Below are positions 55,263 through 64,000 of a stretch of 64,000 nucleotides of DNA, piece after piece; positions within the stretch are counted from its first letter, which is position 1; each line of letters opens with the position of its first letter. The position numbers and the translations under genes were made by a program. A model generated the notes under the pieces. It did no database searches and was not told the origin of the DNA. It worked only from the letters and a program-made list of their open reading frames with translations. This DNA is from Haliea alexandrii (GTDB lineage Bacteria; Pseudomonadota; Gammaproteobacteria; Pseudomonadales; Halieaceae), in the NCBI RefSeq assembly GCF_003719295.1, contig NZ_RFLW01000004.1, positions 186,001 through 250,000 on the forward strand, in the 5' to 3' direction.

Positions 55263-57625
55263 CATTGCCGCAGGCGCATGGCCCTCTGGGGCATATCCAG
55301 CGCCTGCAGGATCTTCATTCGCAATTGCGCGTTGTAACCCGGACGCTCCTGCAAAAAGCGCTGCACCGTGCCAACCGCCCGCGGTGAATGATGATATTGC
55401 AGCGTGGCCTGCAGCCAGGCGGAAGGGAAGAAGATGTCTCCGGTTACCTGAATTTCCTGCAGCCATTCCAGGCTGGGTTCAATGTAACGCTCGGCATGGG
55501 CGATCCGCAGGGGATGGTGAAGATAGCCCACAGCATCCACAACCCAGTTTTCCGTGGCGCGCTGTGCAGGATCGGCGAGGCTGGCAAAAAACGCATCGCG
55601 TACCGCAACATCCGCTGACAGCGCCGGGGCAATAAAGGCAAGGCGACGCCGGCTGTCGGGGTTCTCGATCTGCGCCAGCTGCTGGGCAATGATCGCATGC
55701 GCTTGCTCAGGCAACGCCACGGCCAGCCGTTCCGCTAGACGAATGCGGTCGCGCTCTGCCAGCGTCAGGCCCGCCAGCGACGACTCACCACGCCACACCG
55801 CATAGAGGCGCTGCAGACTGGCCGGTTGCCGCGCCAGTCGCGTCAAACTCTCGAACACCAGGCGCGTTCGTCCCGCATCTGCAGAGGTGTCCATCGCCTG
55901 CCAGAGCACCGCCTCCAGTTCTGGCTGCAGGCGCGCACCGGCGGTATCCGACAACAGCGTTTGCTGCATCCAACCCAGCTGTTCCAGCAGCGTTTGCAGG
56001 AGCAACTGGTTCTGTTCCGTTGCCACCAACGGCAACAACTCAGCCGCGTAGGCCTGCGGTGATACCCCGCCCGCGAGCACCGCTTCAAACAGGTTGAGCA
56101 ACAGGCGACCACGCGCTACGGGCGGCAGCTGCGCCCACTGCCTCATCTGCGCGAGCTCGGCAACTTGTGGTCCATAGAACAGGGCGGCGTCCTCTGCCTG
56201 CTGTGCCGCGTCCGGGAAACCGGCGCGGTGCACCCAGCTGTCGCTCCAGGCTACAAGGTCCAGGTCGGTGCGCTGGTCCAGAATTGTGACCAGCGCGGGC
56301 CAGGTCGCGTTATCGTAGGCAAAGCGCTGCAGGTAATCGGCCAGGCCCGCGCGGAACGCTTCGGCCCCCAGCAAAGACTCCAGCTGACGCATCATGATGG
56401 GCGCCTTGTTGTAGATAATGGGGCCATACATCTGCCCCGCTTCGTTCAGGTTATCCAGCTGCTGGCGAATGGGGTTGGCGCCGGCAGAGCGGTCCACCGC
56501 ATAGGCCGGTGGGTAATGCCGCAGGAGAAAATTCAGCTCGTGGTCAATCTCCGGAAAAACCGGATTCACCATCTTCGCGGCCATGAAGTTGGCAAACACT
56601 TCCTTGGTCCAAACATCGTTGAACCAGCGCATCGTCACCAGATTGCCGAACCACATGTGCGCCACCTCGTGTGCAATCAGGCTGGCCCGGCGCAGGCGAT
56701 CATCATCGGTCGGGTTTTCGTCGAGCAACAACAGTTCGGCGCGGTATTGAATAGCGCCAACGTGTTCCATGCCGCCGTACTGGAACGCCGGAACAAGCGC
56801 GAAATCGAGCTTCTCGAAGGGAAAGGGTACGCCGGTGTAATCCTCCAGCCAGGCCACCGCTTCGCGGTGTTGGCGAAAGATGTCATCCAGGTTGCGGGCG
56901 AGCTTGTCGCTATCGGTTTCCCGGTGCAACAGCGTCATGCCCTGCCCGCGCCATTCCCGGGTTACGGCCTGGAAGCGGCCCGCAACAAAACCGAATAGAT
57001 AGGAGCTGATCGGTTCGCTCGCGGCAAAGTGGTGCAGGCGCCGCTCGCCGGCATCGACAACGGTCAACCGCGGGCCGTTGGCAACAGCCTCCCAGCTGAC
57101 GGGCAAGTCGAGACTCAGGGTCCAACGTGCTTTCAGGTCCGGCTGGTCGAAGAGCGGTAGCGCCGTACGCGCCCGGTCGGGGACAAACAGGGTGTAGAGA
57201 TAATCCGGGTTGCGGTTCAGGGCGCTATCACCCGCCGTGAATTCCAGTACCACGCGGTTCTCACCACTTTGCAGCGCACTGGCGGGAAGCACAACATGCT
57301 CGGTGTCTATAACCGCCGGGAGCGTTGCGCCATTCACCTCAACGCTGTGCAGCGCCGTGCTCTCGGCCCGAAAATCCAGTGCCAGCGACTGCTTGACGTC
57401 CGCGAGATGGAAGCGGATATCGCTGCGCCCGGCAATGGGCTCCGCAGCGGCCTCCGGAACGTTCAGGTGCACACGGTAGTGAATGTCGGTCACACGCTGG
57501 GCGCGCGCCTCGGCCAGCGCCAGCGACACTCCGGGCTGCAATGGCCCGGGCGGCGGCACAACCGCATTACGGCTACAACCCGTCATCAGTACACCCAACA
57601 CAAGGATTAAACAAAAGTTTCGCAT
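55262..57625 (-). CDS. M1 family aminopeptidase lipoprotein
   Basis: A ~787-aa peptidase: lipobox LMTGC, then the M1 domain. Zinc site HEVAH (~317) with the third ligand Glu in WTKEVFANF (18 residues on), and the exopeptidase motif as GGMEH (~283) rather than the usual GxMEN. It lies on the outer membrane or in the periplasm and trims N-terminal amino acids from peptides. ATG 57625 is used (GGAGG upstream). It is divergent from the peptide-importer operon, supporting a role in peptide use. Confidence 0.92.
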   Translation of the reverse strand: MRNFCLILVLGVLMTGCSRNAVVPPPGPLQPGVSLALAEARAQRVTDIHYRVHLNVPEAAAEPIAGRSDIRFHLADVKQSLALDFRAESTALHSVEVNGATLPAVIDTEHVVLPASALQSGENRVVLEFTAGDSALNRNPDYLYTLFVPDRARTALPLFDQPDLKARWTLSLDLPVSWEAVANGPRLTVVDAGERRLHHFAASEPISSYLFGFVAGRFQAVTREWRGQGMTLLHRETDSDKLARNLDDIFRQHREAVAWLEDYTGVPFPFEKLDFALVPAFQYGGMEHVGAIQYRAELLLLDENPTDDDRLRRASLIAHEVAHMWFGNLVTMRWFNDVWTKEVFANFMAAKMVNPVFPEIDHELNFLLRHYPPAYAVDRSAGANPIRQQLDNLNEAGQMYGPIIYNKAPIMMRQLESLLGAEAFRAGLADYLQRFAYDNATWPALVTILDQRTDLDLVAWSDSWVHRAGFPDAAQQAEDAALFYGPQVAELAQMRQWAQLPPVARGRLLLNLFEAVLAGGVSPQAYAAELLPLVATEQNQLLLQTLLEQLGWMQQTLLSDTAGARLQPELEAVLWQAMDTSADAGRTRLVFESLTRLARQPASLQRLYAVWRGESSLAGLTLAERDRIRLAERLAVALPEQAHAIIAQQLAQIENPDSRRRLAFIAPALSADVAVRDAFFASLADPAQRATENWVVDAVGYLHHPLRIAHAERYIEPSLEWLQEIQVTGDIFFPSAWLQATLQYHHSPRAVGTVQRFLQERPGYNAQLRMKILQALDMPQRAMRLRQ

Positions 57626-57727
57626 GGCGCCTCCGGGGAAGCATTCTACCTCGCCTGCGCAGCGATGGTTAACCGGTGGTGTGTTTACTGCTAACATGGA
57701 TGCTGCCTGTCACTCGGATTCACCGGT

Positions 57728-59899
57728 ATGCTCTCCAGATTCGCCGCTCTCTGCACGCGCGCCACACTGCTGCTTGGCGCCGCGCTTCTGCCGGGGTGCA
57801 GCGATGGCCCCTGGAACAACCCCAACCCCGAAAGCCCTCCCGGCCTGCTGACCTACCAGTCAGTGATGTCACCCCTGCCGCCCAAACATCTGGACCCGGC
57901 ACTGTCCTACGCCGCGGATGAATCGCTGTTCCTGATGCAGATCTACGAACCACCGATGGGTTACCACTACCTGAAACGGCCCTACGAACTGCTGCCACTG
58001 GGCGTGGAAGACTTTCCGCTGATCAGCTACACCAACGCCGCGGGCGAGCCCGTTGACCCCGATACAGAAGCGGTCGCCTTTTCGGTCTATGAAATGACCG
58101 TGCGCGCCGATGCCCGCTACCAACCTCATCCCGCCTTCGCGCTCGATGACCAGGGCAACCCTCGCTACCGCTTCACAGATCCCGCCGCGGGACGACAATA
58201 TCGGCAGATCAGCGATTTTCCCGAGTTGGGTTCACGGCCCGTCGCCGCCAATGATTATGCCTATGCCATCAAACGGCTGGCCGACCCGTTCAATGCCTCG
58301 CCCATGCTCGGCTTCATGGCGCAGTACATTGTGGGGATGGAGGCATTCTCCGAGCGCCTCAAGGACATCCCCCGCGATGGCTGGGTGAACCTCGATCAGT
58401 ACCGCATGGATGGCCTGGAGGTGGTCGATGAGCGCACCTTTCGCATTACCATCAAGGGCCGCTATCCGCAGTTCAGCTACTGGCTGGCCATGCACTTCTT
58501 TTCGCCCATCGCCCCCGAGGTGGATCGCTTCTTCCACAACCCCGGCTTTCTTGACCGCAACCTCACACTGGACTGGTGGCCGGTGGGCAGCGGCCCTTTC
58601 ATGATGGTGAAGAACGACCCGAACAGCGAGATCGTGCTGGAGCGCAATCCCAACTTCCGCGAAGACTATTTCCCCACCGAGGGGGCACCGGGCGACGCCG
58701 AGCAGGGCCGGCTGGCTGATGCGGGCAAGCGCCTGCCGCTGATCGACCGCGCCGTGTTCAGGCTGGAAAAAGAGGTGCTGTCGCTGTGGACCAAGTTCCT
58801 GCAGGGCTACTACGACCGCTCGGGTGAAAGCCACGGCAACACCAATCGCGTGTTCGACCAGGCGTTCGTGGTAGGCCCCGACGGCGTTGAGCTGGGGGCA
58901 GAGCTCGCCGAGCACGGCATCACGGTAGCCCCCGATGTGAAACCCGCGATCTATTACTATGGCTTCAACATGCGCGACCCGGTGCTCGGCGGCTACAGCG
59001 AGGAACGGCGCAAATTGCGCCGCGCACTGCAGATCGCCTTCGATACCGAGGAATACCTCAACATCTTCTACAAGGGCAACGGTATCCCCGCCCAGTCGCC
59101 CATTCCTCCGGGCATACCCGGGTTCGTGGAAGGTGAAGCCGGCATCAATCCGTACGTCTATGACTGGGTAGACGGCGCACCACAGCGCAAGTCGATCGCG
59201 CATGCGAAGCAGCTGCTGGCCGAAGCAGGTTACCCCAATGGTCGCGATGCACGCACCGGTGAGCCCCTGAAAATCTTCATTGATGTGCAGAGCCAGGCGA
59301 TATCCAGCACCAGTATGAACTGGATGGACCGGGCCTTCGGCCGTATTGGCGTGCAGGTGGAATACCGCCCGGCGGACTGGAACCGCACGCGAGAGAAGCT
59401 GCTGACCGGCAACACGCAGATTTTCTCCCACGGCTGGCTGGCGGACTACCCGGACCCGGAAAATTTCCTGTTCCTGCTTTACGGCCCCGAAAGCCCGCTG
59501 ATCTGCCAGTGCGATGGCGCCAACAATGCCAGTTACGAGCGACCGGAATACGACGAGTTGTTCCGCCAGATGCGCGTTCTGCCGCCCGGCACGGAACGGG
59601 ATGCGCTGGTCGCCCGCATGGTCGAGCTCTACCGCGAGGACGCCGTCTGGCTGTTCGGCTACTACCCGAAAGACATCTACCTGAACAACCCCTGGGTGCA
59701 CAACAACAAGCGCCACGGCATTTCCAAAAACACGTTGAAGTACGTGCGCATTGACGACGAGCTGCGCGAGCGCAAGCGCGAGGAATGGAACCAGCCCGTC
59801 ATCTGGCCGCTGTACGCCATGAGCGCTTTGCTGATCGCGCTGCTGCTACCCGGCGTTATCGCCTACCGCCGCCGCCTGCGTGCGACGGCCCGCCAATAA
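57728..59899 (+). CDS. Peptide-binding lipoprotein of ABC importer (SBP_bac_5-type)
   Basis: A 723-aa extracellular solute-binding protein with lipobox (LPGCSDG) and SBP_bac_5 (family 5) features: GPFMMVKNDPNSEIVLERNPNF, YGFNMRDPV, RALQIAFDTEEY, YPDPENFLFLLYGP. Unusually it also has a C-terminal membrane helix (PLYAMSALLIALLLPGVIAYRRR). It precedes two permeases and a fused ATPase in the same operon. Confidence 0.9.
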   Translation: MLSRFAALCTRATLLLGAALLPGCSDGPWNNPNPESPPGLLTYQSVMSPLPPKHLDPALSYAADESLFLMQIYEPPMGYHYLKRPYELLPLGVEDFPLISYTNAAGEPVDPDTEAVAFSVYEMTVRADARYQPHPAFALDDQGNPRYRFTDPAAGRQYRQISDFPELGSRPVAANDYAYAIKRLADPFNASPMLGFMAQYIVGMEAFSERLKDIPRDGWVNLDQYRMDGLEVVDERTFRITIKGRYPQFSYWLAMHFFSPIAPEVDRFFHNPGFLDRNLTLDWWPVGSGPFMMVKNDPNSEIVLERNPNFREDYFPTEGAPGDAEQGRLADAGKRLPLIDRAVFRLEKEVLSLWTKFLQGYYDRSGESHGNTNRVFDQAFVVGPDGVELGAELAEHGITVAPDVKPAIYYYGFNMRDPVLGGYSEERRKLRRALQIAFDTEEYLNIFYKGNGIPAQSPIPPGIPGFVEGEAGINPYVYDWVDGAPQRKSIAHAKQLLAEAGYPNGRDARTGEPLKIFIDVQSQAISSTSMNWMDRAFGRIGVQVEYRPADWNRTREKLLTGNTQIFSHGWLADYPDPENFLFLLYGPESPLICQCDGANNASYERPEYDELFRQMRVLPPGTERDALVARMVELYREDAVWLFGYYPKDIYLNNPWVHNNKRHGISKNTLKYVRIDDELRERKREEWNQPVIWPLYAMSALLIALLLPGVIAYRRRLRATARQ

Positions 59900-59912
59900 C
59901 TGGAGCGACCAC

Positions 59913-60890
59913 ATGTTTGCCTATATCGTGCGCCGCCTGCTCTATGCCATTCCGATTTTGATCGGCGTCAACCTGCTCACCTTCACCCTGTTTTTCGTGG
60001 TCAATTCACCCGATGACATGGCCGCCTCCCAACTCGGCGACAAGTATGTCACCCCGGAGGCGATTGCAAACTGGAAGCAGAAGAACGGCTACGACAAGCC
60101 TCTGTTTCTCAACTCACAGGCGGCCGGCGTGGGACAGGTCACCGACACCATTTTCTTCGACAAGTCCGTGCGCCTGTTCGCCTTCGACTTCGGGCGCTCG
60201 GAGAGTGGCCGTGACATCACCACCGATGTCGCCACCCGCATGTGGCCCAGCCTCGCGGTAGCCCTGCCCACCTTCCTTGTGGGTATTGGCGTCAATATTT
60301 GTGTCGCACTGATGGTCGTCATGTTTCGCGGTACCCGGCTGGACCGTGGCGCGGTATTCGTATTTGTGGCGTTGATGTCCATTTCCTACCTTTTCTACAT
60401 CATTGGCGGGCAGTTCCTGGTGGCCAAGACTTGGCGCCTTGTGCCCATATCCGGTTTCCATACCGAAGGCCAGGTGTGGAAATTCCTTGTCCTTCCCGTA
60501 TTGGTAGGTGTGGTCGCCGGCATCGGCGCTGGCGCGCGCTGGTACCGCACCTTGTTTCTTGAGGAGGCGAACCAGGACTACGTGCGCACGGCGCGCGCCA
60601 AGGGCTGCAGCGAACTGTCCATCCTGTTCCGGCATATCCTGCCCAACGCGCTCATTCCCATACTCACCGGCGTGGTGGTGCTGATTCCTTCCCTGTTCAT
60701 GGGCAGCCTGCTGATCGAGTCGTTTTTCGGCATACCCGGGCTCGGTAGCTACATGCTGGACGCCATCAATTCACAGGACTTTGCCATTGTGCGCAGCATG
60801 GTGTTTATCGGCTCCATCCTCTATATCGTCGGGTTGTTGCTGACCGATATTTCCTACACCTGGGCTGACCCCCGGGTCCGGCTGTCCTGA
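59913..60890 (+). CDS. ABC peptide importer permease (first)
   Basis: A 325-aa DppB/YejB-type permease, N-terminal MFAYIVRRLLYAIPILIGVNLLTF as usual for the family, binding-protein-dependent transport domain with the EAA-like loop (ARAKGCSELSILFRHILPNALIPI). Starts at ATG 59913, 13 bp after the binding protein stop; its stop overlaps the next start (TGATG). Confidence 0.93.
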   Translation: MFAYIVRRLLYAIPILIGVNLLTFTLFFVVNSPDDMAASQLGDKYVTPEAIANWKQKNGYDKPLFLNSQAAGVGQVTDTIFFDKSVRLFAFDFGRSESGRDITTDVATRMWPSLAVALPTFLVGIGVNICVALMVVMFRGTRLDRGAVFVFVALMSISYLFYIIGGQFLVAKTWRLVPISGFHTEGQVWKFLVLPVLVGVVAGIGAGARWYRTLFLEEANQDYVRTARAKGCSELSILFRHILPNALIPILTGVVVLIPSLFMGSLLIESFFGIPGLGSYMLDAINSQDFAIVRSMVFIGSILYIVGLLLTDISYTWADPRVRLS

Positions 60891-62275
60891 TGAGTCTGGC
60901 AACGATGAAACCCGTTCTGCTCTGGTCCGATGCGCTGATTTTCCTGCTGGTGATTTCCCTCGCGCTGTTTTTCTGGCGACTGCGCCATGACCCACAGACC
61001 CGCGAACGCTGGGCTGAGGTATTCAGTTCGCGGTTGGGCATGGTGGCATTCACCATCATTGCCGCTTATATCCTGGTCGCCCTCCTCGACTCGCTGCATT
61101 TCCGGCGCGCTCTGGAGAACCCGGAGAGTCTGGCAACGCAGGAGGTGTTCTACGACAACAAGGTCAGCAGTGTGTTCGACGTCCTCACTGGCGGCATGGG
61201 TGATCGCTTCGAGCGCACCTACTCGGCCCCCTTTGCGCTGTTGTCCTTCGAGAAAGAAAATATCAAGGATGCCAGCGGCCGCGACATTCGCGACTTTCCG
61301 CCCCTGCGCCACGCCGGGCAACACCTGGCCCACCCCGATGAGCGCACGGCGGACATTCTCGTCAAGAGTGTCAGCGCCCTGCTCTGGGGCCTGTTGCTGT
61401 GCGCGCTGGTCATCACGCCCCAGTGGCTTCTGCTGCGAGGCAGCGCCCTGCCCTGGGCTGCTTCCTGGCTCACCCAGGGCGTGATTCTCTGCGCGGGCGC
61501 GTGGACAGTGAGCATCAGCCACCACTACCATATTCTGGGCACGGACCAGGGCGGCGCCGATGTGCTGTACCAGTCTCTCAAGGGCATTCGAACCGGCGTG
61601 TTGTTGGGCACCCTGGCGACGCTGGTGATGCTGCCTATCGCCGTCACACTCGGCGTGATGGCCGGCTACTTCAAGGGCTGGGTGGACGATGTGGTGCAGT
61701 ATCTGTACACCACGCTGAGCTCCATTCCGGGCATCCTGCTGATTGCAGCGTCCGTACTGCTGTTCCAGGTGTACATCGACCTCAATCCGGACTTTTTTGC
61801 CGTAGGCATGGAAAAGGCAGACGCCAAGTTCATCGCACTCTGCTTCATTCTGGGTGTCACCAGCTGGTCGACCCTGTGCCGCCTGATACGCGCGGAGACA
61901 CTGAAAATCAGCCAGCTGGGCTACGTGCAAGCGGCACATGCTTTTGGCGTGAGCCACAGCCGCATCCTCGGCCGACACGTATTGCCCAACGTGGTGCACA
62001 TTATCCTCATCACCTTCGTTCTCGACTTCAGCGCGCTGGTACTGGCGGAGGCCGTGCTGTCCTATATCGGCGTGGGTGTGGATCCGTCCATGGGCAGTTG
62101 GGGCAACATGATCAACGGGGCCCGCTCCGAGCTGTCACGGGAACCCACGATCTGGTGGACACTCACCGGGGCATTCTTCTTCATGTTCATTCTGGTGCTT
62201 GCCGCCAACCTGTTTTCCGACCTGGTGCGCGATGCCTTTGACCCCCGCACCAGCCTGCGGAGGGCAGAGGCATGA
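60890..62275 (+). CDS. ABC peptide importer permease (second)
   Basis: A 461-aa DppC/YejE-type permease with a larger extra-membrane insert than usual (residues ~55-165) and the C-terminal transport domain with EAA loop (AAHAFGVSHSRILGRHVLPNVVHII). ATG 60890 overlaps the previous stop by 1 base and the stop overlaps the ATPase start as ATGA. Confidence 0.92.
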   Translation: MSLATMKPVLLWSDALIFLLVISLALFFWRLRHDPQTRERWAEVFSSRLGMVAFTIIAAYILVALLDSLHFRRALENPESLATQEVFYDNKVSSVFDVLTGGMGDRFERTYSAPFALLSFEKENIKDASGRDIRDFPPLRHAGQHLAHPDERTADILVKSVSALLWGLLLCALVITPQWLLLRGSALPWAASWLTQGVILCAGAWTVSISHHYHILGTDQGGADVLYQSLKGIRTGVLLGTLATLVMLPIAVTLGVMAGYFKGWVDDVVQYLYTTLSSIPGILLIAASVLLFQVYIDLNPDFFAVGMEKADAKFIALCFILGVTSWSTLCRLIRAETLKISQLGYVQAAHAFGVSHSRILGRHVLPNVVHIILITFVLDFSALVLAEAVLSYIGVGVDPSMGSWGNMINGARSELSREPTIWWTLTGAFFFMFILVLAANLFSDLVRDAFDPRTSLRRAEA

Positions 62276-63894
62276 GCGAGGCACAGCACAGCCGGCCTGC
62301 GCCGGGCACCGTCTGCCTACAGGTACGCGACCTGACCGTGACGCTCGCGGACACAGGTGCGGCCATCGTCAAGGGCGTCAGTTTTGAATTACGGGCCGGC
62401 AAGGTGTTTGCCCTGGTCGGCGAATCCGGCAGCGGCAAGTCGGTAACGTCTCTGGCCGCCATGCGCCTGCTCCCGGATGCCCTGCGCATCAGCGGGGGCA
62501 GCGTGGACGTGGCAGGGCAGGACCTCTTCGGCCTGTCCGAGGCCCGCATGCAGGAGGTGCGCGGGCGCCGGGTCGCGATGATCTTCCAGAACGCCATGAG
62601 TGCACTGAACCCGGTACAGACCGTGGGCAAACAGGTCGCCGAAACCCTGCAGTTGCACACCCGGCTGCGCGGCGCGGCACTGCGTGAACGCGTGGTGGCC
62701 CTGTTTCGCGAGGTGGGCATCCCCGACCCGGAGCAGCGCTTCGACTTCTTCCCCCACCAGCTCTCAGGCGGGCAGCAGCAGCGGGTGATGATCGCCATGG
62801 CCCTGGCCTGCGAACCGGATGTATTGATTGCCGACGAGCCCACCACCGCTCTGGACGTGACCATTCAGCTGCAGGTACTGAACCTGATACGCGAACTCAC
62901 CCGCTCCCGGCAACTGGCCGTGCTGCTGATTACCCATGACATGGGGGTCGTCAAGAACACGGCTGACGAGGTGGCCGTGATGTACCGGGGCGAGCTGATC
63001 GAGCGCGCCAGCGTGGAAGACTTCTTCCAGCACCCGCAGCAGGCCTATAGCCAACGCCTGATCGATGCCCTGCCCGACCTGACCCAGTTCCGGGAAGCCG
63101 CGGCGGAAGCGCCACTGCTGGAACTGCAGGAGGTGAAGGTACACTTTCCAATCCGTCGTGGCCTGCTGCAACGGGTGGTGGACTACACCCGTGCGGTGGA
63201 TGGGGTATCACTGACCATCGGCCGTGGTGAAACCTATGCCTTGGTAGGCGAATCCGGCAGCGGTAAATCCACCCTGGGGCGCGCCGTACTGAACCTGGAG
63301 GCGATAGCCGGCGGCCAGATACGCTTTCGGGGGGAGGCCATTGAGGGGCTGGGGCGCAACGCGATGCTGCCCTACCGCAAGCAGATACAGGTGATTTTCC
63401 AGAATCCCTTTTCCTCCATGAACCCGCGCATGACCGTGGGTGACATTATTGCCGAGGGCATGATCAGCCTGGGCCTGGGGCTTTCCGAGGAGGCACGTCG
63501 CGAGCGTATTCAAGCCCTGTTGCAGAGAGTGCAATTGGGGGCGGAGCACGCCAACCGCTATCCGCACGAATTCTCCGGCGGGCAGCTGCAGCGCATCGCC
63601 ATTGCGCGTGCACTGGCGGTAGACCCTGAACTGATTATCTGCGACGAGCCGACCAGTGCGCTGGACGTTTCCATTCGTGCGGAAGTGCTGGAGCTGCTGG
63701 CTGAGCTGCAACGCGAGTTCGGTGTGTCCTACCTGTTCATCACGCACGATTTGTCGATTGTGCCTGGCCTCGCCCACAAGGTGGGTGTGATGCAGCGCGG
63801 TAAACTGGTGGAACAGGGCACGGCAGAACAGATTCTTACCGCACCCGCTCACCCCTATACTCAGGAGCTGCTGGCGGCCGTGCCCAGGCTCTGA
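62272..63894 (+). CDS. Fused double ABC ATPase of peptide importer (YejF/DppD-DppF-like)
   Basis: A 540-aa fusion of two ABC domains. First: Walker A GESGSGKS (~47), signature LSGGQQQR, Walker B LIADEPTTALD. Second: GESGSGKS (~325), FSGGQLQR, LIICDEPTSALD. Oligopeptide importers usually have two ATPases; here they are joined as in YejF. Last gene of the operon. Confidence 0.94.
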   Translation: MSEAQHSRPAPGTVCLQVRDLTVTLADTGAAIVKGVSFELRAGKVFALVGESGSGKSVTSLAAMRLLPDALRISGGSVDVAGQDLFGLSEARMQEVRGRRVAMIFQNAMSALNPVQTVGKQVAETLQLHTRLRGAALRERVVALFREVGIPDPEQRFDFFPHQLSGGQQQRVMIAMALACEPDVLIADEPTTALDVTIQLQVLNLIRELTRSRQLAVLLITHDMGVVKNTADEVAVMYRGELIERASVEDFFQHPQQAYSQRLIDALPDLTQFREAAAEAPLLELQEVKVHFPIRRGLLQRVVDYTRAVDGVSLTIGRGETYALVGESGSGKSTLGRAVLNLEAIAGGQIRFRGEAIEGLGRNAMLPYRKQIQVIFQNPFSSMNPRMTVGDIIAEGMISLGLGLSEEARRERIQALLQRVQLGAEHANRYPHEFSGGQLQRIAIARALAVDPELIICDEPTSALDVSIRAEVLELLAELQREFGVSYLFITHDLSIVPGLAHKVGVMQRGKLVEQGTAEQILTAPAHPYTQELLAAVPRL

Positions 63895-63936
63895 GCGGCG
63901 GGCGGCCTGCTGCGGGGGCCGGCCGGCGGGCGCGGC

Positions 63937-64000
63937 CTACATCACCCCGTAAGCAATCATGGCGGCTGCCACCTTGTTGAATCCGGCGATGTTGGCACCC
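63937..64000 (-). CDS. gdhA: Glutamate dehydrogenase, C-terminal end (cut by window)
   Basis: The minus-strand frame entering from the right edge encodes GANIAGFNKVAAAMIAYGVM and stops at TAG (63937-63939). This is a close match to the C-terminus of hexameric NADP-type glutamate dehydrogenase (GANIAGFxKVAxAM). Only ~20 residues are visible. It converges on the importer operon. Confidence 0.8.
   Translation of the reverse strand, partial: GANIAGFNKVAAAMIAYGVM

Noticed and set aside
58232-59716. Minus-strand 494-codon open frame opposite the peptide-binding protein gene
   Set aside because: Antisense to a well-supported CDS and without ribosome binding site or recognisable motifs.
1-64000. 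CRISPR arrays, rRNA and complete tRNA genes
   Set aside because: No regularly spaced repeats, rRNA segments or tRNA cloverleaf sequences were seen; the only RNA-gene trace is the tmRNA 3' fragment at 12281.

Overview
The window reads as high-GC, gene-dense chromosome of a gammaproteobacterium. Supporting signs are two large TonB-dependent receptors, several lipoproteins with lipoboxes, bacterioferritin with its ferredoxin, an Mrp-type antiporter operon, a DUF6351 protein and a parallel-beta-helix/diheme protein of the kind common in marine Halieaceae-like bacteria. The family-level guess is inference from gene content and I hold it weakly.

Region 1 (1-12.3 kb) is a defence cargo. A large SF1 helicase/Vsr-like nuclease, cut by the left edge, converges on a type I restriction-modification operon (hsdM, hsdS, GIY-YIG/DUF4357 protein, membrane-anchored PLD-type protein, hsdR, then a tiny uncharacterised reading frame), all on the minus strand with mostly 4-bp overlaps. 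The region ends at a copy of the 3' end of a tmRNA gene (12281-12303) followed by what looks like the original ssrA terminator. This suggests a genomic island integrated in ssrA, with the intact ssrA and the integrase expected left of the window.

Region 2 (12.4-22.9 kb) is a patchwork of small, mostly uncharacterised genes: a Tat-exported protein, two secreted repeat proteins (NPY(G) repeats and GYGLC repeats), an apparently internally deleted HEPN-type gene, a possibly frameshifted membrane protein, a flavin-type oxidase, a Bax-like glucosaminidase lipoprotein, a retropepsin-like protease, a divergent pair of unknown exported/membrane proteins, a K+ channel and a truncated DUF2165 gene.

Region 3 (23.0-35.2 kb) is an ion-homeostasis block. 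One tightly overlapping minus-strand operon encodes a P-type cation ATPase followed by Mrp-like subunits E, F, G, a DUF4040 piece, B, C and three MrpD/NuoL-like proteins. Divergent from it are a Kef-type antiporter and a tandem universal stress protein.

Region 4 (35.2-52.5 kb) holds two short-chain dehydrogenases, a PlsC-like acyltransferase, a DUF6351 lipoprotein, a CPA1 antiporter, an iron module (Fur-type promoter, bfd, TonB receptor, divergent bfr), a beta-helix/diheme cytochrome fusion, an FKBP isomerase, a CaCA exchanger and a CHASE-GAF-PAS-GGDEF-EAL protein.

Region 5 (52.8-64 kb) looks like a peptide acquisition locus: a TonB receptor, an M1 aminopeptidase lipoprotein and a Yej/Opp-like ABC importer (binding protein, two permeases, fused double ATPase). 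The last bases carry the C-terminus of glutamate dehydrogenase on the minus strand.
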